Source: Agrobacterium cavarae (GTDB taxonomy: Bacteria > Pseudomonadota > Alphaproteobacteria > Rhizobiales > Rhizobiaceae). From it: a stretch of DNA of 64,000 bases. Positions 25,885 to 35,012 of the stretch are shown here, in pieces (the stretch's first letter is position 1; each line of letters starts with the position of its first letter). The notes beneath the pieces were generated by a model. The model made no database searches, was not told where the DNA came from, and saw nothing but the letters and a program-made list of their open reading frames with translations. The translations under genes were made by a program, and so were the position numbers. The DNA lies in assembly GCF_004310285.1 (NCBI RefSeq), contig NZ_SISF01000019.1, forward strand, positions 1-64,000. The letters are read 5' to 3'.

Positions 25885-26397
25885 ATGATCAATAGCAAAG
25901 CAAAGCCACAGGCAGTTGTAACCGACGTACAGGAAGAAGCCATCCGTTCGCTCTACATGGAGTCCCTCCATCTCGTCGAACGCCTGCACCGCCGCCTTCT
26001 CGATGTCATCAAGGACGAGTTCGATCGTCAGGGTCGCGATGACGTCAACGCCGTTCAGGCACTCCTGCTCTTCAACATCGGCACCTCCGAACTGACCGCC
26101 GGCGAGCTTCGCTCGCGTGGCTACTATCTCGGCTCAAACGTTTCCTACAACGTCAAGAAGCTCGTCGACCTCGGCTTCATCAACCACCAGCGCTCGCGCA
26201 TCGACCGCCGCTCGGTTCGCATTTCGCTGACCGACAAGGGCCAGGACATCGCCGAAACGGTCGCTCGCCTCTATGAGCGCCACATCGGCTCGATCGAAAA
26301 GGTCGGCGGCATCGGCACCGGTGAATTCGCCGAAATGAACAAGCTGCTGCAGCGCCTGGATCGCTTCTGGAACGACTCGATCGCATACCGCCTCTAA
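25885..26397 (+). CDS. ldtR: MarR-family regulator LdtR
   Basis: A 170-residue winged-helix regulator of the MarR family, closest in look to LdtR of rhizobia and Liberibacter. In those bacteria it controls the L,D-transpeptidase gene ldtP and responds to osmotic and surface stress. The N-terminal helix (EEAIRSLYMESLHLVERLHR) begins the dimer interface. The DNA-recognition helix region is ELRSRGYYLGSNVSYNVKKL, and the wing has RSRIDRRSVRISLTDKG. The ATG at 25885 follows GTGAGGCAG; codons further upstream are open but lack a start signal. The likely target, an L,D-transpeptidase gene, lies 306 bases downstream on the same strand, as in Liberibacter. Confidence 0.88.
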   Translation: MINSKAKPQAVVTDVQEEAIRSLYMESLHLVERLHRRLLDVIKDEFDRQGRDDVNAVQALLLFNIGTSELTAGELRSRGYYLGSNVSYNVKKLVDLGFINHQRSRIDRRSVRISLTDKGQDIAETVARLYERHIGSIEKVGGIGTGEFAEMNKLLQRLDRFWNDSIAYRL

Positions 26398-26420
26398 GAG
26401 CAGCGCCATCCATTTTTGCA

Positions 26421-26448
26421 AAGCCGGATGCCAAAACGCGTCCGGCTT
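26421..26448 (+). terminator. Terminator-like hairpin after ldtR
   Basis: AAGCCGGA at 26421-26428 pairs with TCCGGCTT at 26441-26448. A T-run (ATTTTT) comes eight bases later, so it is a weak Rho-independent terminator. The rest of the 26449-26703 gap holds no gene; a 12-base palindrome CCTGCCGGCAGG at 26618-26629 lies 74 bases before the transpeptidase start and might be a regulator site. Confidence 0.55.
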
Positions 26449-26703
26449 GTTGCATTTTTGTGCGGTTCACGCTGAAACGGCCGGGCGACACAGCTTCGTG
26501 AGCAGTGTCAAGGTGACACGAATTGGCCATATTGGTATGGGACCGCCAAAGCGAGGGAGCCGGCGGTCTCTTCCATCATCGCATGATGCGTCAGTTTTGA
26601 TTTCGCATGAAGTATTTCCTGCCGGCAGGCGTCCGAAAACGTTTGTTAATCATGTTGTTCTAGGCATCCATAAGGTTGCCTGACGAAATGGCTGGTAGGT
26701 AGA

Positions 26704-28035
26704 ATGACTAAGAAATCCGTGCCCGAATTGCTCTCTCGCCGCACCATGCTGCGCTCCGCCGTTTCGCTCGGCGCTGTCGCGCTGGCAGCGCCTGCGCTGG
26801 CGCAGGATGCGTTCAACGATCTGATCGGATCCTCGCGCCGCGGCAATTGGGACGATCAGTTCGATGCGAACTCCTCGCGCTCGGCCGTTGGCGTCGTTTC
26901 CAACAACCCGGTTCTTGGTCCTGAAGCCCCCACCTATATGCAGCAGGCGATCATGCAGTATCAGCAGATCGTCTCCAATGGTGGATGGCCGGAAGTACCG
27001 CCAAGCCAGCAGCGTCTGCAGATCGGCGTCAGCGATCCGTCCGTTCAGGCGCTTCGCCAGCGTCTGATGATTTCGGGCGATCTTCCGCGTGAAGCCGGTA
27101 TCTCCAGCGCGTTCGATTCCTACGTCGATGGTGCGTTGAAGCGCTTCCAGGCACGCCATGGCCTTCCAGCAGACGGCGTGATCGGCGAATATACGCTGAA
27201 AGCGCTGAACGTTTCGGCGCAGCTGCGCATGGCACAGCTGCAGACCAACCTCATCCGCATTCAGACGATGGCGGGCGATCTCGGCCAACGCCACGTGATG
27301 GTGAACATTCCGGCAGCCTCGATCGAGGCGGTGGAAAACAACCGCGTGGTTCTGCGCAACACGGCTGTTGTCGGCCGCGCCAGCCGCCCGACGCACATCA
27401 TCAACTCGAAGATCTACGAAATCATTCTCAACCCATACTGGACGGCTCCGCGCTCGATCGTCGAAAAGGACATCGTTCCGCTGATGCAGAAGGATCCGAC
27501 CTATCTGGAGCGCAACAACATCCGCCTGCTGGATGGCCGTGGCCAGGAAGTGTCTCCGCAGACAGTGGATTGGTTTGCGCCCAAGGCGCCGAACCTGATG
27601 TTCCGTCAGGACCCCGGCAAGAACAACGCCATGTCCTCGACCAAGATCAACTTCCACAACCCGAACAACGAATACATGCATGACACGCCCCAGCAGGGCC
27701 TGTTCAACAAGCTGATGCGCTTTGAATCCTCAGGCTGCGTGCGTGTGCAGAACGTGCGCGACCTGACGACCTGGATGCTGCGCGACACGCCCGGCTGGTC
27801 GCGCCAGGAAATCGAGCGCGTCATTGCAAGCCGCGTGAACACGCCGATCAAACTCTCCACCGAAATCCCGGTCTACTTTGTCTACATCACCGCATGGTCG
27901 GCAAAGGATGGCGTCGTGCAGTTCCGTGACGATATCTACGGCAATGACGGCAATGCCGAATTGGCGCTCAATACGACCAACACGCAGGAGCAGCCATCCG
28001 GCTCCATCGGCGAGGATCTGTTGCCGCGCAACTGA
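26704..28035 (+). CDS. ldtP: L,D-transpeptidase (YkuD) with peptidoglycan-binding domain
   Basis: A 443-residue cell-wall enzyme that makes 3-3 cross-links or attaches proteins to peptidoglycan. Residues 1-34 hold an export signal with a twin-arginine-like pattern ([20 protein letters not shown] then PALA-QD). Residues about 110-175 are a peptidoglycan-binding repeat ([35 protein letters not shown]). The YkuD catalytic domain covers about 190-360, with [16 protein letters not shown] carrying the active Cys; the usual catalytic His is not in the short HxxxSSGC register, so it probably sits further upstream, for example in YMHDTP. The gene follows ldtR and ends in a strong terminator. I name it ldtP by synteny with Liberibacter; the exact rhizobial orthologue is not proven. 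Confidence 0.9.
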   Translation: MTKKSVPELLSRRTMLRSAVSLGAVALAAPALAQDAFNDLIGSSRRGNWDDQFDANSSRSAVGVVSNNPVLGPEAPTYMQQAIMQYQQIVSNGGWPEVPPSQQRLQIGVSDPSVQALRQRLMISGDLPREAGISSAFDSYVDGALKRFQARHGLPADGVIGEYTLKALNVSAQLRMAQLQTNLIRIQTMAGDLGQRHVMVNIPAASIEAVENNRVVLRNTAVVGRASRPTHIINSKIYEIILNPYWTAPRSIVEKDIVPLMQKDPTYLERNNIRLLDGRGQEVSPQTVDWFAPKAPNLMFRQDPGKNNAMSSTKINFHNPNNEYMHDTPQQGLFNKLMRFESSGCVRVQNVRDLTTWMLRDTPGWSRQEIERVIASRVNTPIKLSTEIPVYFVYITAWSAKDGVVQFRDDIYGNDGNAELALNTTNTQEQPSGSIGEDLLPRN

Positions 28036-28055
28036 TCGCTGTTCAGACAGACAAG

Positions 28056-28088
28056 AAAAGCCGCGCCCCACCGGACGCGGCTTTTTTT
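28056..28088 (+). terminator. Rho-independent terminator of the L,D-transpeptidase gene
   Basis: AAAAGCCGCG at 28056-28065 pairs with CGCGGCTTTT at 28076-28085, followed by a run of seven T in all. It begins 21 bases after the stop codon. Confidence 0.9.
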
Positions 28089-28136
28089 CTTTGTGCGTGT
28101 CGCGCATTTTGCATTTTTTACGCGCGACGTCGCAGT

Positions 28137-28165
28137 TTGACGGTCAAATCTCGCTGCGCTTATTG
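28137..28165 (+). promoter_or_regulatory. Sigma-70-type promoter for glyA-nrdR-rib genes
   Basis: TTGACG at 28137-28142, a 17-base spacer, then TTATTG at 28160-28165, 59 bases before the glyA start. The leader TACGGGTGGGGCGCTAAGA contains GGCG and CGCC arms that could form a small hairpin, but I do not recognise a known riboswitch. Confidence 0.45.
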
Positions 28166-28223
28166 CTCTTATACGGGTGGGGCGCTAAGACGCCATCGCA
28201 TTACTGTTTCAGGAGCCTTCATC

Positions 28224-29513
28224 ATGTCGAACACAGATGCCTTCTTCTCCAAACCGCTTGCCGAAATCGATCCGGATATCTTTGGCGCGATCGAGAAGGA
28301 GCTGGGTCGCCAGCGTCACGAGATCGAGCTGATTGCTTCGGAAAACATCGTGTCCCGCGCCGTGCTCGAAGCCCAGGGCTCGATCATGACCAACAAATAT
28401 GCTGAAGGCTATCCGGGTAAGCGCTATTATGGCGGCTGCCAGTTCGTCGATATTGCCGAAGAGCTTGCCATCGACCGCGCCAAGAAGCTGTTCGGCGTCA
28501 ACTTTGCCAACGTTCAGCCAAACTCCGGCTCGCAGATGAACCAGGCCGTTTTCCTCGCGCTCTTGCAGCCGGGCGATACGTTCATGGGTCTCGACCTGAA
28601 TTCGGGAGGTCACTTGACCCACGGCTCGCCGGTCAACATGTCCGGCAAGTGGTTCAACGTCGTCTCCTATGGCGTTCGTGAAGGCGACAACCTGCTCGAC
28701 ATGGACGAAGTGGAACGCAAGGCCAAGGAAACCAAGCCGGAGCTCATTCTGGCTGGCGGCACTGCCTATTCCCGCGTCTGGGACTGGAAGCGCTTCCGCG
28801 AGATCGCCGACGAAGTCGGTGCCTACCTCATGGTCGACATGGCGCACATTGCAGGCCTCGTTGCCGGTGGCCAGCATCCTTCGCCATTCCCGCATGCGCA
28901 TGTGGCAACCACCACCACCCACAAGTCTCTGCGCGGCCCGCGCGGTGGCATGATCCTGACGAACGACGAAGATTTGGCGAAGAAGTTCAACTCCGCCGTC
29001 TTCCCTGGTCTCCAGGGCGGTCCGCTGATGCACGTCATCGCTGCCAAGGCTGTCGCCTTCGGTGAAGCGCTGAAGCCGGAGTTCAAGGATTACGCAGCCC
29101 AGGTCGTCAAGAACGCCAAGGTTCTGTCAGAAACGCTGATCGAAGGCGGCGTCGATGTCGTTTCCGGCGGCACGGACAACCACCTGATGCTGGTCGATCT
29201 TCGCAAGAAGAACGCCACCGGCAAGCGCGCGGAAGCAGCACTCGGTCGCGCCTACATCACCTGCAACAAGAACGGCATTCCGTTCGATCCAGAAAAGCCT
29301 TTCGTCACCTCCGGTATCCGCCTCGGCACGCCGGCTGGCACGACCCGTGGCTTCAAGGAAGCCGAGTTCCGCGAAATCGGCAAGCTGATCGTGGAAGTTC
29401 TCGATGGTCTGAAGGTTGCCAATTCCGATGAAGGCAATGCCTCCGTGGAATCAGCGGTACGCGAGAAGGTCGTCGCTCTGACCGATCGCTTCCCGATGTA
29501 TCCCTACATGTAA
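28224..29513 (+). CDS. glyA: Serine hydroxymethyltransferase
   Basis: A 429-residue pyridoxal-phosphate enzyme that interconverts serine and glycine with transfer of a one-carbon unit to tetrahydrofolate. Early motifs are [20 protein letters not shown] and [14 protein letters not shown]. The PLP lysine lies in [14 protein letters not shown], and [19 protein letters not shown] follows. The ATG at 28224 is preceded by CAGGAGCC and gives the usual length; the open frame extends 29 codons upstream without support. nrdR begins 12 bases after its stop, then ribD, so this is the lead gene of a glyA-nrdR-ribD-ribE operon. Cytosolic. Confidence 0.97.
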   Translation: MSNTDAFFSKPLAEIDPDIFGAIEKELGRQRHEIELIASENIVSRAVLEAQGSIMTNKYAEGYPGKRYYGGCQFVDIAEELAIDRAKKLFGVNFANVQPNSGSQMNQAVFLALLQPGDTFMGLDLNSGGHLTHGSPVNMSGKWFNVVSYGVREGDNLLDMDEVERKAKETKPELILAGGTAYSRVWDWKRFREIADEVGAYLMVDMAHIAGLVAGGQHPSPFPHAHVATTTTHKSLRGPRGGMILTNDEDLAKKFNSAVFPGLQGGPLMHVIAAKAVAFGEALKPEFKDYAAQVVKNAKVLSETLIEGGVDVVSGGTDNHLMLVDLRKKNATGKRAEAALGRAYITCNKNGIPFDPEKPFVTSGIRLGTPAGTTRGFKEAEFREIGKLIVEVLDGLKVANSDEGNASVESAVREKVVALTDRFPMYPYM

Positions 29514-29525
29514 GAAGGCGATAGG

Positions 29526-30005
29526 ATGCGCTGCCCTTTCTGCGGTTCTGAAGACACTCAGGTCAAGGACTCACGTCCGGCGGAGGATAATACCTCCATC
29601 CGCCGGCGGCGCATCTGCCCGGATTGCGGCGGCCGCTTCACCACCTATGAGCGCGTGCAACTGCGCGAACTGATGGTGATCAAGAAGAGCGGCCGCAAGC
29701 TGGCATTCGATCGGGAGAAGCTGGTGCGATCCTTCGAGATCGCGCTACGCAAGCGCCCTGTCGATCGCGATCGTATCGAGCGCGCAGTGTCCGGCATCGT
29801 GCGCCGGCTGGAAAGCTCGGGCGAAACGGAAATCGCATCGGAAGAAATCGGCCTGCAGGTGCTGGAAGCGCTGAAGAGTCTCGATGACGTGGCATTCGTC
29901 CGCTACGCCTCGGTCTATCGCGATTTTTCCCATGCGGAAGACTTCGAAAACGTCATTGCGGAAATCAACGCCAAGATCGCCCGCGATACAGATTCCGGAA
30001 CCTGA
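29526..30005 (+). CDS. nrdR: Transcriptional repressor NrdR
   Basis: A 159-residue repressor of ribonucleotide reductase genes. The N-terminal zinc ribbon has [10 protein letters not shown] and [16 protein letters not shown], and an ATP-cone domain follows ([20 protein letters not shown] to about residue 140), which senses ATP/dATP and sets its oligomeric state for NrdR-box binding. Length is standard. The only earlier signal needed, a ribosome site, is GATAGG before the ATG. It sits between glyA and ribD, the usual order in many alphaproteobacteria. No NrdR-box search of the wider genome is possible here. Confidence 0.97.
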   Translation: MRCPFCGSEDTQVKDSRPAEDNTSIRRRRICPDCGGRFTTYERVQLRELMVIKKSGRKLAFDREKLVRSFEIALRKRPVDRDRIERAVSGIVRRLESSGETEIASEEIGLQVLEALKSLDDVAFVRYASVYRDFSHAEDFENVIAEINAKIARDTDSGT

Positions 30006-30009
30006 GACT

Positions 30010-31101
30010 GTGGCTTCCCAGGCCGAAGACGAAAGATTCATGGCGCGCGCCATCGAGGTTTCGCGTCAGAATACTGGCTTCACCGATACCAACCCTTCCG
30101 TTGGCTGCGTTCTCGTGAAGGATGGCGTGATCGTCGCCGAAGCCGTCACCTCGGTCGGCGGCAGACCACATGCCGAGCACAATGCGCTGGACCTTGCCGG
30201 TGAAGCGGCGCGTGGCGCAACCGCCTACGTCACGCTCGAGCCCTGCGCCCATTGGGGAAAGACGCCGCCCTGCGCCAACGCACTGGCGCATTATGGCGTC
30301 GCCCGTGTCGTCGTGGCCGTGGACGATCCGGACGAACGCGTCTCGGGCCGTGGCTACCAGGTCTTGCGCGATGCGGGGATCGAAGTCCAGACAGGTGTGC
30401 TGCGGAGGGAGGGCGAGCGCGCTCTTGCCGCCTATCTCACGCGCAAGATCAAGAAGCGCCCCCACGTGATCCTGAAACTCGCGGTCTCTGCCGATGGCAT
30501 GATTGGCCGAAAGGGCGCTGGCCAGGTTGCTATTACAGGCGCGGAAGCGCGCCGCGCCGTGCATGAATTGCGTGCCCACTGCGACGGCATTCTCGTGGGT
30601 ATCGGCACGGCTATCGCCGATGATCCAGAACTCAACGTCCGCATATCGGGAATGGAACAGTATTCGCCCATTCGCTTCGTGCTGGACAGACGACTGGAAT
30701 TGCCGACCCATTCCAAGCTGGTGAAGACCGCGCGCGACGTTCCGCTTGTCGTCGTGGAAATGCCAAGTTCTGCAGATGCACGCGATCTTGCGGAGAGGCG
30801 CGCTGCGCTGGCATCGGCAGGCGCCGAAGTCCTGAGTGCGAAGAACATTGAGGATCTGCTCCTCATACTCGGTGCACGCGGGCTTTCGGAGCTTCTCGTC
30901 GAAGGTGGTGCAGTTGCCGCCAAGGCCTTCCTCGAGGCGGGCTTGGTGGATCGCATCCTGTTGTTCGAAAGCCCGACCGTCATTGGTACCGGCGGTATTG
31001 AAACGCCGATCAAGCGCGCCGATATCCCTGACACCTATTCCCTCGTCGGTGAGACCGTCTACGGTCCCGACCGCTGTTTCGATTATGAAAGGCCGCTTTG
31101 A
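30010..31101 (+). CDS. ribD: Bifunctional riboflavin biosynthesis deaminase/reductase
   Basis: A 363-residue two-domain enzyme for the second and third steps of riboflavin synthesis (deamination of the pyrimidine, then side-chain reduction with NADPH). The deaminase domain (residues 1-145) has GFTDTNPSVGCVLV and the zinc site: His-Ala-Glu in GGRPHAEHNALD, and two Cys in LEPCAHWGKTPPCANAL. The reductase domain (about 150-360) includes RPHVILKLAVSADGMIGRKG and LLVEGGAVAAKAFLEAGLVD. I start at the GTG at 30010, four bases after nrdR, so that the protein begins VASQAEDERFM; an ATG at 30040 would cut into the conserved start. It overlaps ribE by one base. Confidence 0.92.
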   Translation: MASQAEDERFMARAIEVSRQNTGFTDTNPSVGCVLVKDGVIVAEAVTSVGGRPHAEHNALDLAGEAARGATAYVTLEPCAHWGKTPPCANALAHYGVARVVVAVDDPDERVSGRGYQVLRDAGIEVQTGVLRREGERALAAYLTRKIKKRPHVILKLAVSADGMIGRKGAGQVAITGAEARRAVHELRAHCDGILVGIGTAIADDPELNVRISGMEQYSPIRFVLDRRLELPTHSKLVKTARDVPLVVVEMPSSADARDLAERRAALASAGAEVLSAKNIEDLLLILGARGLSELLVEGGAVAAKAFLEAGLVDRILLFESPTVIGTGGIETPIKRADIPDTYSLVGETVYGPDRCFDYERPL

Positions 31102-31712
31102 TGTTTACGGGTATCGTCACCGATGTTGGAACCGTTTCCGAGCTTCACCCGCTGGCCGAAGGCGTACGTCTGCGCGTCGCCACCAATTACGATCCGAAGA
31201 CCATCGATATGGGCGCGTCCATTTCCCATGGCGGGGTTTGCCTGACAGTGACGAAACTGCCGGAAGAGGGCAGCAATGAGCGCTGGTATGAGGTCGAAGC
31301 CTGGGAAGAGGCGCTTCGCCTCACCACCATATCCGCCTGGGAGAAGGGAACGCGCGTCAATCTCGAGCGCGCCTTGAAAATCGGCGACGAGCTCGGCGGC
31401 CATATCGTTTCAGGCCACGTCGATGGCAAGGCCGAAATTCTTGCCGTCGAGCCGGAAGGGGAGGCGGTCCGTATCCGTTTGCGCGCTCCGGAGCATCTGG
31501 CGAAGTTCGTTGCGCCCAAAGGCTCGGTGGCGCTGGACGGAACCTCGCTGACAGTGAATGCGGTGGACGGTCCGGATTTCGATGTCCTGTTGATCCGCCA
31601 CACGCTTTCCGTCACCACCTGGGGCGATCGCAAGCCTGGCGATTTCGTCAATTTCGAAGTCGATACCATGGCCCGTTACGCAGCACGGCTTGCGGAATTT
31701 CCGTCGAAGTAG
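31101..31712 (+). CDS. ribE: Riboflavin synthase, alpha subunit
   Basis: A 203-residue enzyme that converts two molecules of 6,7-dimethyl-8-ribityllumazine to riboflavin and one ribityl-amino-uracil. It shows the two-fold internal lumazine-binding repeat: MFTGIVTDVGTV at the start, IGDELGGHIVSGHVDGKAEI, then the second half from VEPEGEAVRIRLRAPEHLA to GTSLTVNAVDGPDFDVLLIR. The start ATG shares its first base with the ribD stop (TGATG). The alpha-type synthase is called RibE in some nomenclatures and RibC in others. Together with ribD and ribH this gives most of the pathway; ribA and ribB were not seen. Confidence 0.93.
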   Translation: MFTGIVTDVGTVSELHPLAEGVRLRVATNYDPKTIDMGASISHGGVCLTVTKLPEEGSNERWYEVEAWEEALRLTTISAWEKGTRVNLERALKIGDELGGHIVSGHVDGKAEILAVEPEGEAVRIRLRAPEHLAKFVAPKGSVALDGTSLTVNAVDGPDFDVLLIRHTLSVTTWGDRKPGDFVNFEVDTMARYAARLAEFPSK

Positions 31713-31770
31713 GATGCTCCGTCACAATGATGAAGGCGCTGAGTGAGCGCCAAACTCTGCGGAGCTCACA

Positions 31771-32406
31771 ATGGCGTCTTATGAACTACTTGCGGCGTTC
31801 CTGGTTACGACGGTTCTGTTTGCCTATGTGCCAGGACCTGCGATGCTTTACACAATAGCCCAGACCATGGCGCGGGGCCGCGCTGCCGGCTTGATGGCCG
31901 TGCTCGGCATTCACCTTGGCTGTTATGTCCATATCATTGCGGCGGCCGCTGGCCTTTCGGTCCTGTTTCAGGCAGTCCCGTGGCTTTATCTCGCGGTGAA
32001 GTTCGGCGGTGCCTGCTATCTCATCTGGCTTGGCTTCTCCATGCTCAGAGCCCGGCTCAACGACGAAGCAACGGGCAGCGTCACGATTTCTCAGAAGTCT
32101 GCAAAGCGGGCCTTCATCGACAGCATTGTCGTTGAGGTGTTGAACCCGAAGACGGCGTTGTTCTTCCTGGCATTCCTGCCGCAATTCGTCGACCCCGCTG
32201 CTGTGTTTCCGATCTGGCTGCAGTTCCTGATCCTCGGCGTTGCCGTCAACATCATCTTCACCTCGGCGGATTTTGTCGTGGTTCTGGTGGCGGGGCTTGC
32301 CGCTGGACGGTTGAAGCGGTCGGCTTTGGCGCAAACGGTTGCCCGGCGTGGAGCCGGTGCGATTTTGATGGGGCTCGGTCTCCATCTGGCGTGGCAGAGA
32401 AGCTGA
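31771..32406 (+). CDS. LysE/RhtB-family amino-acid exporter
   Basis: A 211-residue inner-membrane exporter with six hydrophobic segments, opening MASYELLAAFLVTTVLFAYV and PGPAMLYTIAQTMARGRAAG, the family's conserved entry. Residue motifs such as GGACYLIWLGFSMLRARL and VVEVLNPKTALFFLAFLPQF are typical of the LysE/RhtB group, which exports lysine, arginine, homoserine, threonine or similar molecules. The substrate is not set by sequence. It separates ribE from ribH in the riboflavin cluster, at 58 bases after ribE and 135 bases before ribH, so it may be an insertion into an older block or share its transcript. Start ATG after GGAGCTCACA. Confidence 0.9.
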   Translation: MASYELLAAFLVTTVLFAYVPGPAMLYTIAQTMARGRAAGLMAVLGIHLGCYVHIIAAAAGLSVLFQAVPWLYLAVKFGGACYLIWLGFSMLRARLNDEATGSVTISQKSAKRAFIDSIVVEVLNPKTALFFLAFLPQFVDPAAVFPIWLQFLILGVAVNIIFTSADFVVVLVAGLAAGRLKRSALAQTVARRGAGAILMGLGLHLAWQRS

Positions 32407-32541
32407 TCGTAGCCACGAAACCGGCTCGCGGCATCGCGCACGCGGCAGCATTGCATTAAAAATGCTTGCCAAGCGCGGCCAGCCATGGTTTGACCGCCCC
32501 AAAAGCCGGTATGATCCGGCGCAAATTTTCAGGAAACCCCC

Positions 32542-32988
32542 ATGTCCCAGCCCCATCTTCTCATCGTGGAAGCACGCTTTTATGACGATATGGCCGATGC
32601 CCTGCTCGATGGCGCAAAGTTCGCGCTCGAAGAGGCTGGCGCCACCTATGACATCATCACTGTTCCAGGCGCGCTGGAGATTCCCTCAGCGATTGCCATG
32701 GCGCTCGATGGCGCAGACAATGGCGGCACGGAATATGATGGCTTCGTTGCGCTCGGCATGGTCATCCGCGGTGAAACCTATCACTTCGATATCGTCGCCA
32801 ATGAATCCTCCCGCGCTATCATGGACCTTACCGTCAGCGAGTCGCTCGCCATCGGCAATGGCATCCTGACCGTTGAAAACGACGAGCAGGCCTGGGCGCG
32901 CGTTCGTCGTTCCGACAAGGACAAGGGCGGTTTTGCCGCACGTGCCGCGCTGACCATGATCGAGTTGAAAAAGAAGCTGGGTGGTTGA
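32542..32988 (+). CDS. ribH: 6,7-Dimethyl-8-ribityllumazine synthase
   Basis: A 148-residue enzyme that joins the ribityl-amino-uracil with 3,4-dihydroxybutanone phosphate to give the lumazine substrate of riboflavin synthase. Key stretches: [36 protein letters not shown], and [19 protein letters not shown], whose His is the catalytic proton donor. In relatives it forms pentamers or 60-mer cages. The ATG at 32542 has AGGAAACCCCC upstream. Its stop is four bases before the nusB start, the usual alphaproteobacterial ribH-nusB pair. Confidence 0.96.
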   Translation: MSQPHLLIVEARFYDDMADALLDGAKFALEEAGATYDIITVPGALEIPSAIAMALDGADNGGTEYDGFVALGMVIRGETYHFDIVANESSRAIMDLTVSESLAIGNGILTVENDEQAWARVRRSDKDKGGFAARAALTMIELKKKLGG

Positions 32989-32992
32989 TCGG

Positions 32993-33490
32993 ATGACGAG
33001 TGTCGAAAACGGCGCAGAGCCGCGTCAGCCTTCCATCAAGCCCGTCAACCAGCGTGGCGCTGCCCGCCTTGCGGCGGTACAGGCGCTCTACCAGATGGAT
33101 GTCGGCGGTACCGGCGTCATGGAAGTTGTTGCCGAATATGAGACGCACCGCCTTGGCAAGGAAGTGGATGGCGAGACCTATCTGAAGGCCGACCCGTCCT
33201 GGTTCCGCTCGATCGTTTCAGGCGTCGTGCGCGACCAGACGAAGATCGACCCGCTGGTGCGTTCCGCACTTCAGGAAGACTGGCCGCTGTCGCGTCTCGA
33301 CACCACCGTTCGCGCGATCCTGCGTGCCGGCGCCTTCGAAATCCTTGAGCGTAAGGACGTTCCGGTCGCAGTGATCGTCACCGAATATGTCGAGATCGCC
33401 CGCGCGTTCTTCGAAAATGACGAGCCGAAGCTCGTCAACGCGGTTCTCGATCGTATTGCAAAGCAGGTTCGCGGCGAGACCAAGCGTTAA
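32993..33490 (+). CDS. nusB: Transcription antitermination factor NusB
   Basis: A 165-residue RNA-binding factor that with NusE (S10) loads onto boxA of rRNA leaders and supports antitermination. The family core is [17 protein letters not shown] at the start of the helical bundle, and [20 protein letters not shown], then [10 protein letters not shown] and [15 protein letters not shown] start at the ATG at 32993, just after the ribH stop (TGATCGG then ATG); a GTG in the ribH overlap is less likely. The N-terminal 25 residues ([18 protein letters not shown]) are a short rhizobial extension. A 97-base gap follows before an MFS gene. Confidence 0.96.
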   Translation: MTSVENGAEPRQPSIKPVNQRGAARLAAVQALYQMDVGGTGVMEVVAEYETHRLGKEVDGETYLKADPSWFRSIVSGVVRDQTKIDPLVRSALQEDWPLSRLDTTVRAILRAGAFEILERKDVPVAVIVTEYVEIARAFFENDEPKLVNAVLDRIAKQVRGETKR

Positions 33491-33587
33491 GTTTCACGCC
33501 CTCACTTTTTGATTTCCCGCAAGGCTGGACAGCAAGTCACGCTATAGTCTTTGCGGGACATACTCCGATTGGGAAGGTGGGGACGAG

Positions 33588-34808
33588 ATGAGCGCGGTAT
33601 CGGTTGCGGGCCTGGAAGGCCAATTGTCTGAGGCCAAGCGCAACGTTTTCCTCCTCACCGTCGCACAGGCCATTCTCGGTTCTGCCGGACCGTTGAGTTT
33701 TTCGGTGGGCGCGCTTGCGGGTTACCAACTCCTCGGAGCCGACAAATCCCTGGCGACGGCGCCGCTTACCGGCTTCAACATCGGTGTTGCCCTCGGTGCC
33801 GTGGCGGTTGCGCTTGCCGCTCGTTTTCTCGGGCGCAAAGCAGGCTTCATTCTGGGAGCGCTTCTGTGTTCGACCGGCGGCGCGCTGGCTGCCGTGGCAC
33901 TCTTTCGGATGGATTTCTGGCTCTTCGCGCTCGGCTTGATGCTCATCGGTCTTGCTGGCGGCTTCACCCAGAAAATCCGTTTCGCAGCGGCCGATGCCTC
34001 GCCCTCCTTCTATAAGCCGAAGGCCATTTCCTGGATTCTTGCGGGCGGGGTTGTCTCTGCCATTGTCGGCCCCCAACTTGCCATTTTCGGTAAGGACGTC
34101 CTTGCGCCGGTCACCTTCGCAGGCACATTCATTGCGCTCGTGCCGCTTGGACTTCTGGCCGCTGGGATCTTGTGTTTTCTGAAGCTGCCGGAGTTGAAGC
34201 AGACGGTTTCCAGTGCTCAAGCACGGCCGCTCTTCGAGATCATCGCCACCCGCCGCTTCATCACCGGCATGATCTGCGGCATCGGCTCCTATGCTCTGAT
34301 GACATTCATGATGACAGGCGCGCCGCTTGCCATGGTCATCGGCTGCGAATTTCCGAGCGAACTGGCAACGCTTGGAATACAGTGGCACGTGCTTGCCATG
34401 TTCGGGCCAAGCTTTTTTACCGGTGTCCTGATTACCCGCTTCGGCGCGGAGAAGGTGGTGGCGGCGGGTCTCGTCATACTCATGGCCTGCGCCATCGTCG
34501 CCCATATGGGCGTCGAACTCTGGAACTTCTGGCTGGCACTGATCCTGCTCGGAGCAGGGTGGAACTTCGGATTCATCGGCGCAACCTCGATCGTATCCTC
34601 CAGCTACCGGCCGCATGAAGCGGACAAGGTGCAGGGGTTTCACGACATTATCCTCTTCGGCACGGTTGCGGTTTCGTCCTTCTCGTCAGGGCAGGTCTTC
34701 ACCGCCTGGGGCTGGTCGGTGATGAACCTCGTCATCTGGCCAGTCGCCGGTTTTTGCCTCATCCTCGTGCTGACATTGATTTTCAGCCGGACGCAAAAAG
34801 TGGTCTGA
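33588..34808 (+). CDS. MFS-type transporter (twelve-helix)
   Basis: A 406-residue inner-membrane carrier of the major facilitator superfamily with about twelve hydrophobic segments. The loop between helices 2 and 3 is ALAARFLGRKAGFILGALLC, the recognisable MFS motif A variant with Arg and Gly-Arg-Lys. A cytosolic central loop near residues 200-215 (LKLPELKQTVSSAQARPLFE) divides two six-helix halves. The substrate is unknown; drug or metabolite export is a common role but is not shown. The ATG at 33588 follows GGTGGGGACGAG. It stands between nusB and hppA without evident functional link to either. Confidence 0.88.
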   Translation: MSAVSVAGLEGQLSEAKRNVFLLTVAQAILGSAGPLSFSVGALAGYQLLGADKSLATAPLTGFNIGVALGAVAVALAARFLGRKAGFILGALLCSTGGALAAVALFRMDFWLFALGLMLIGLAGGFTQKIRFAAADASPSFYKPKAISWILAGGVVSAIVGPQLAIFGKDVLAPVTFAGTFIALVPLGLLAAGILCFLKLPELKQTVSSAQARPLFEIIATRRFITGMICGIGSYALMTFMMTGAPLAMVIGCEFPSELATLGIQWHVLAMFGPSFFTGVLITRFGAEKVVAAGLVILMACAIVAHMGVELWNFWLALILLGAGWNFGFIGATSIVSSSYRPHEADKVQGFHDIILFGTVAVSSFSSGQVFTAWGWSVMNLVIWPVAGFCLILVLTLIFSRTQKVV

Positions 34809-34911
34809 ATCAGAACCATACGCACCAGCACGTGATCTTCGGGCTTGACGCGACGCGTCATCGCAACGCAATCTTGCCACCGCAAGCCATTCTTCCCGGG
34901 GAGGGGATGAA

Positions 34912-34983
34912 ATGGCTCATCCTGGTGTAAGGCGTTCTGCGCCTCACGCCCCGCATGTGGTTTCGCCCGCCGGGGAAATGTGA
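34912..34983 (+). CDS. Possible 23-codon micro-ORF upstream of hppA
   Basis: ATG at 34912 comes seven bases after GGAGG (in GGGGAGGGGATGAAATGG) and runs 23 codons to TGA at 34981-34983, ending 29 bases before the hppA start. The product starts MAHPGVRRSAPH. A strong ribosome site so near a major gene suggests a regulatory leader or a small protein, but chance cannot be excluded. The rest of the 34809-35012 gap shows no other feature. Confidence 0.3.
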   Translation: MAHPGVRRSAPHAPHVVSPAGEM

Positions 34984-35012
34984 CGAACCGGCACAATGGG
35001 AGGTAAGTGCGA

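Noticed and set aside
28166..28223. A riboswitch before glyA or an FMN riboswitch in the rib genes
   Set aside because: No conserved core of a known class was recognised in the short leader or before ribD, ribE or ribH.
33537..34643. A 368-codon minus-strand frame across the MFS gene
   Set aside because: Very charged antisense translation with no membrane helices or motifs, while the plus frame has twelve helices.
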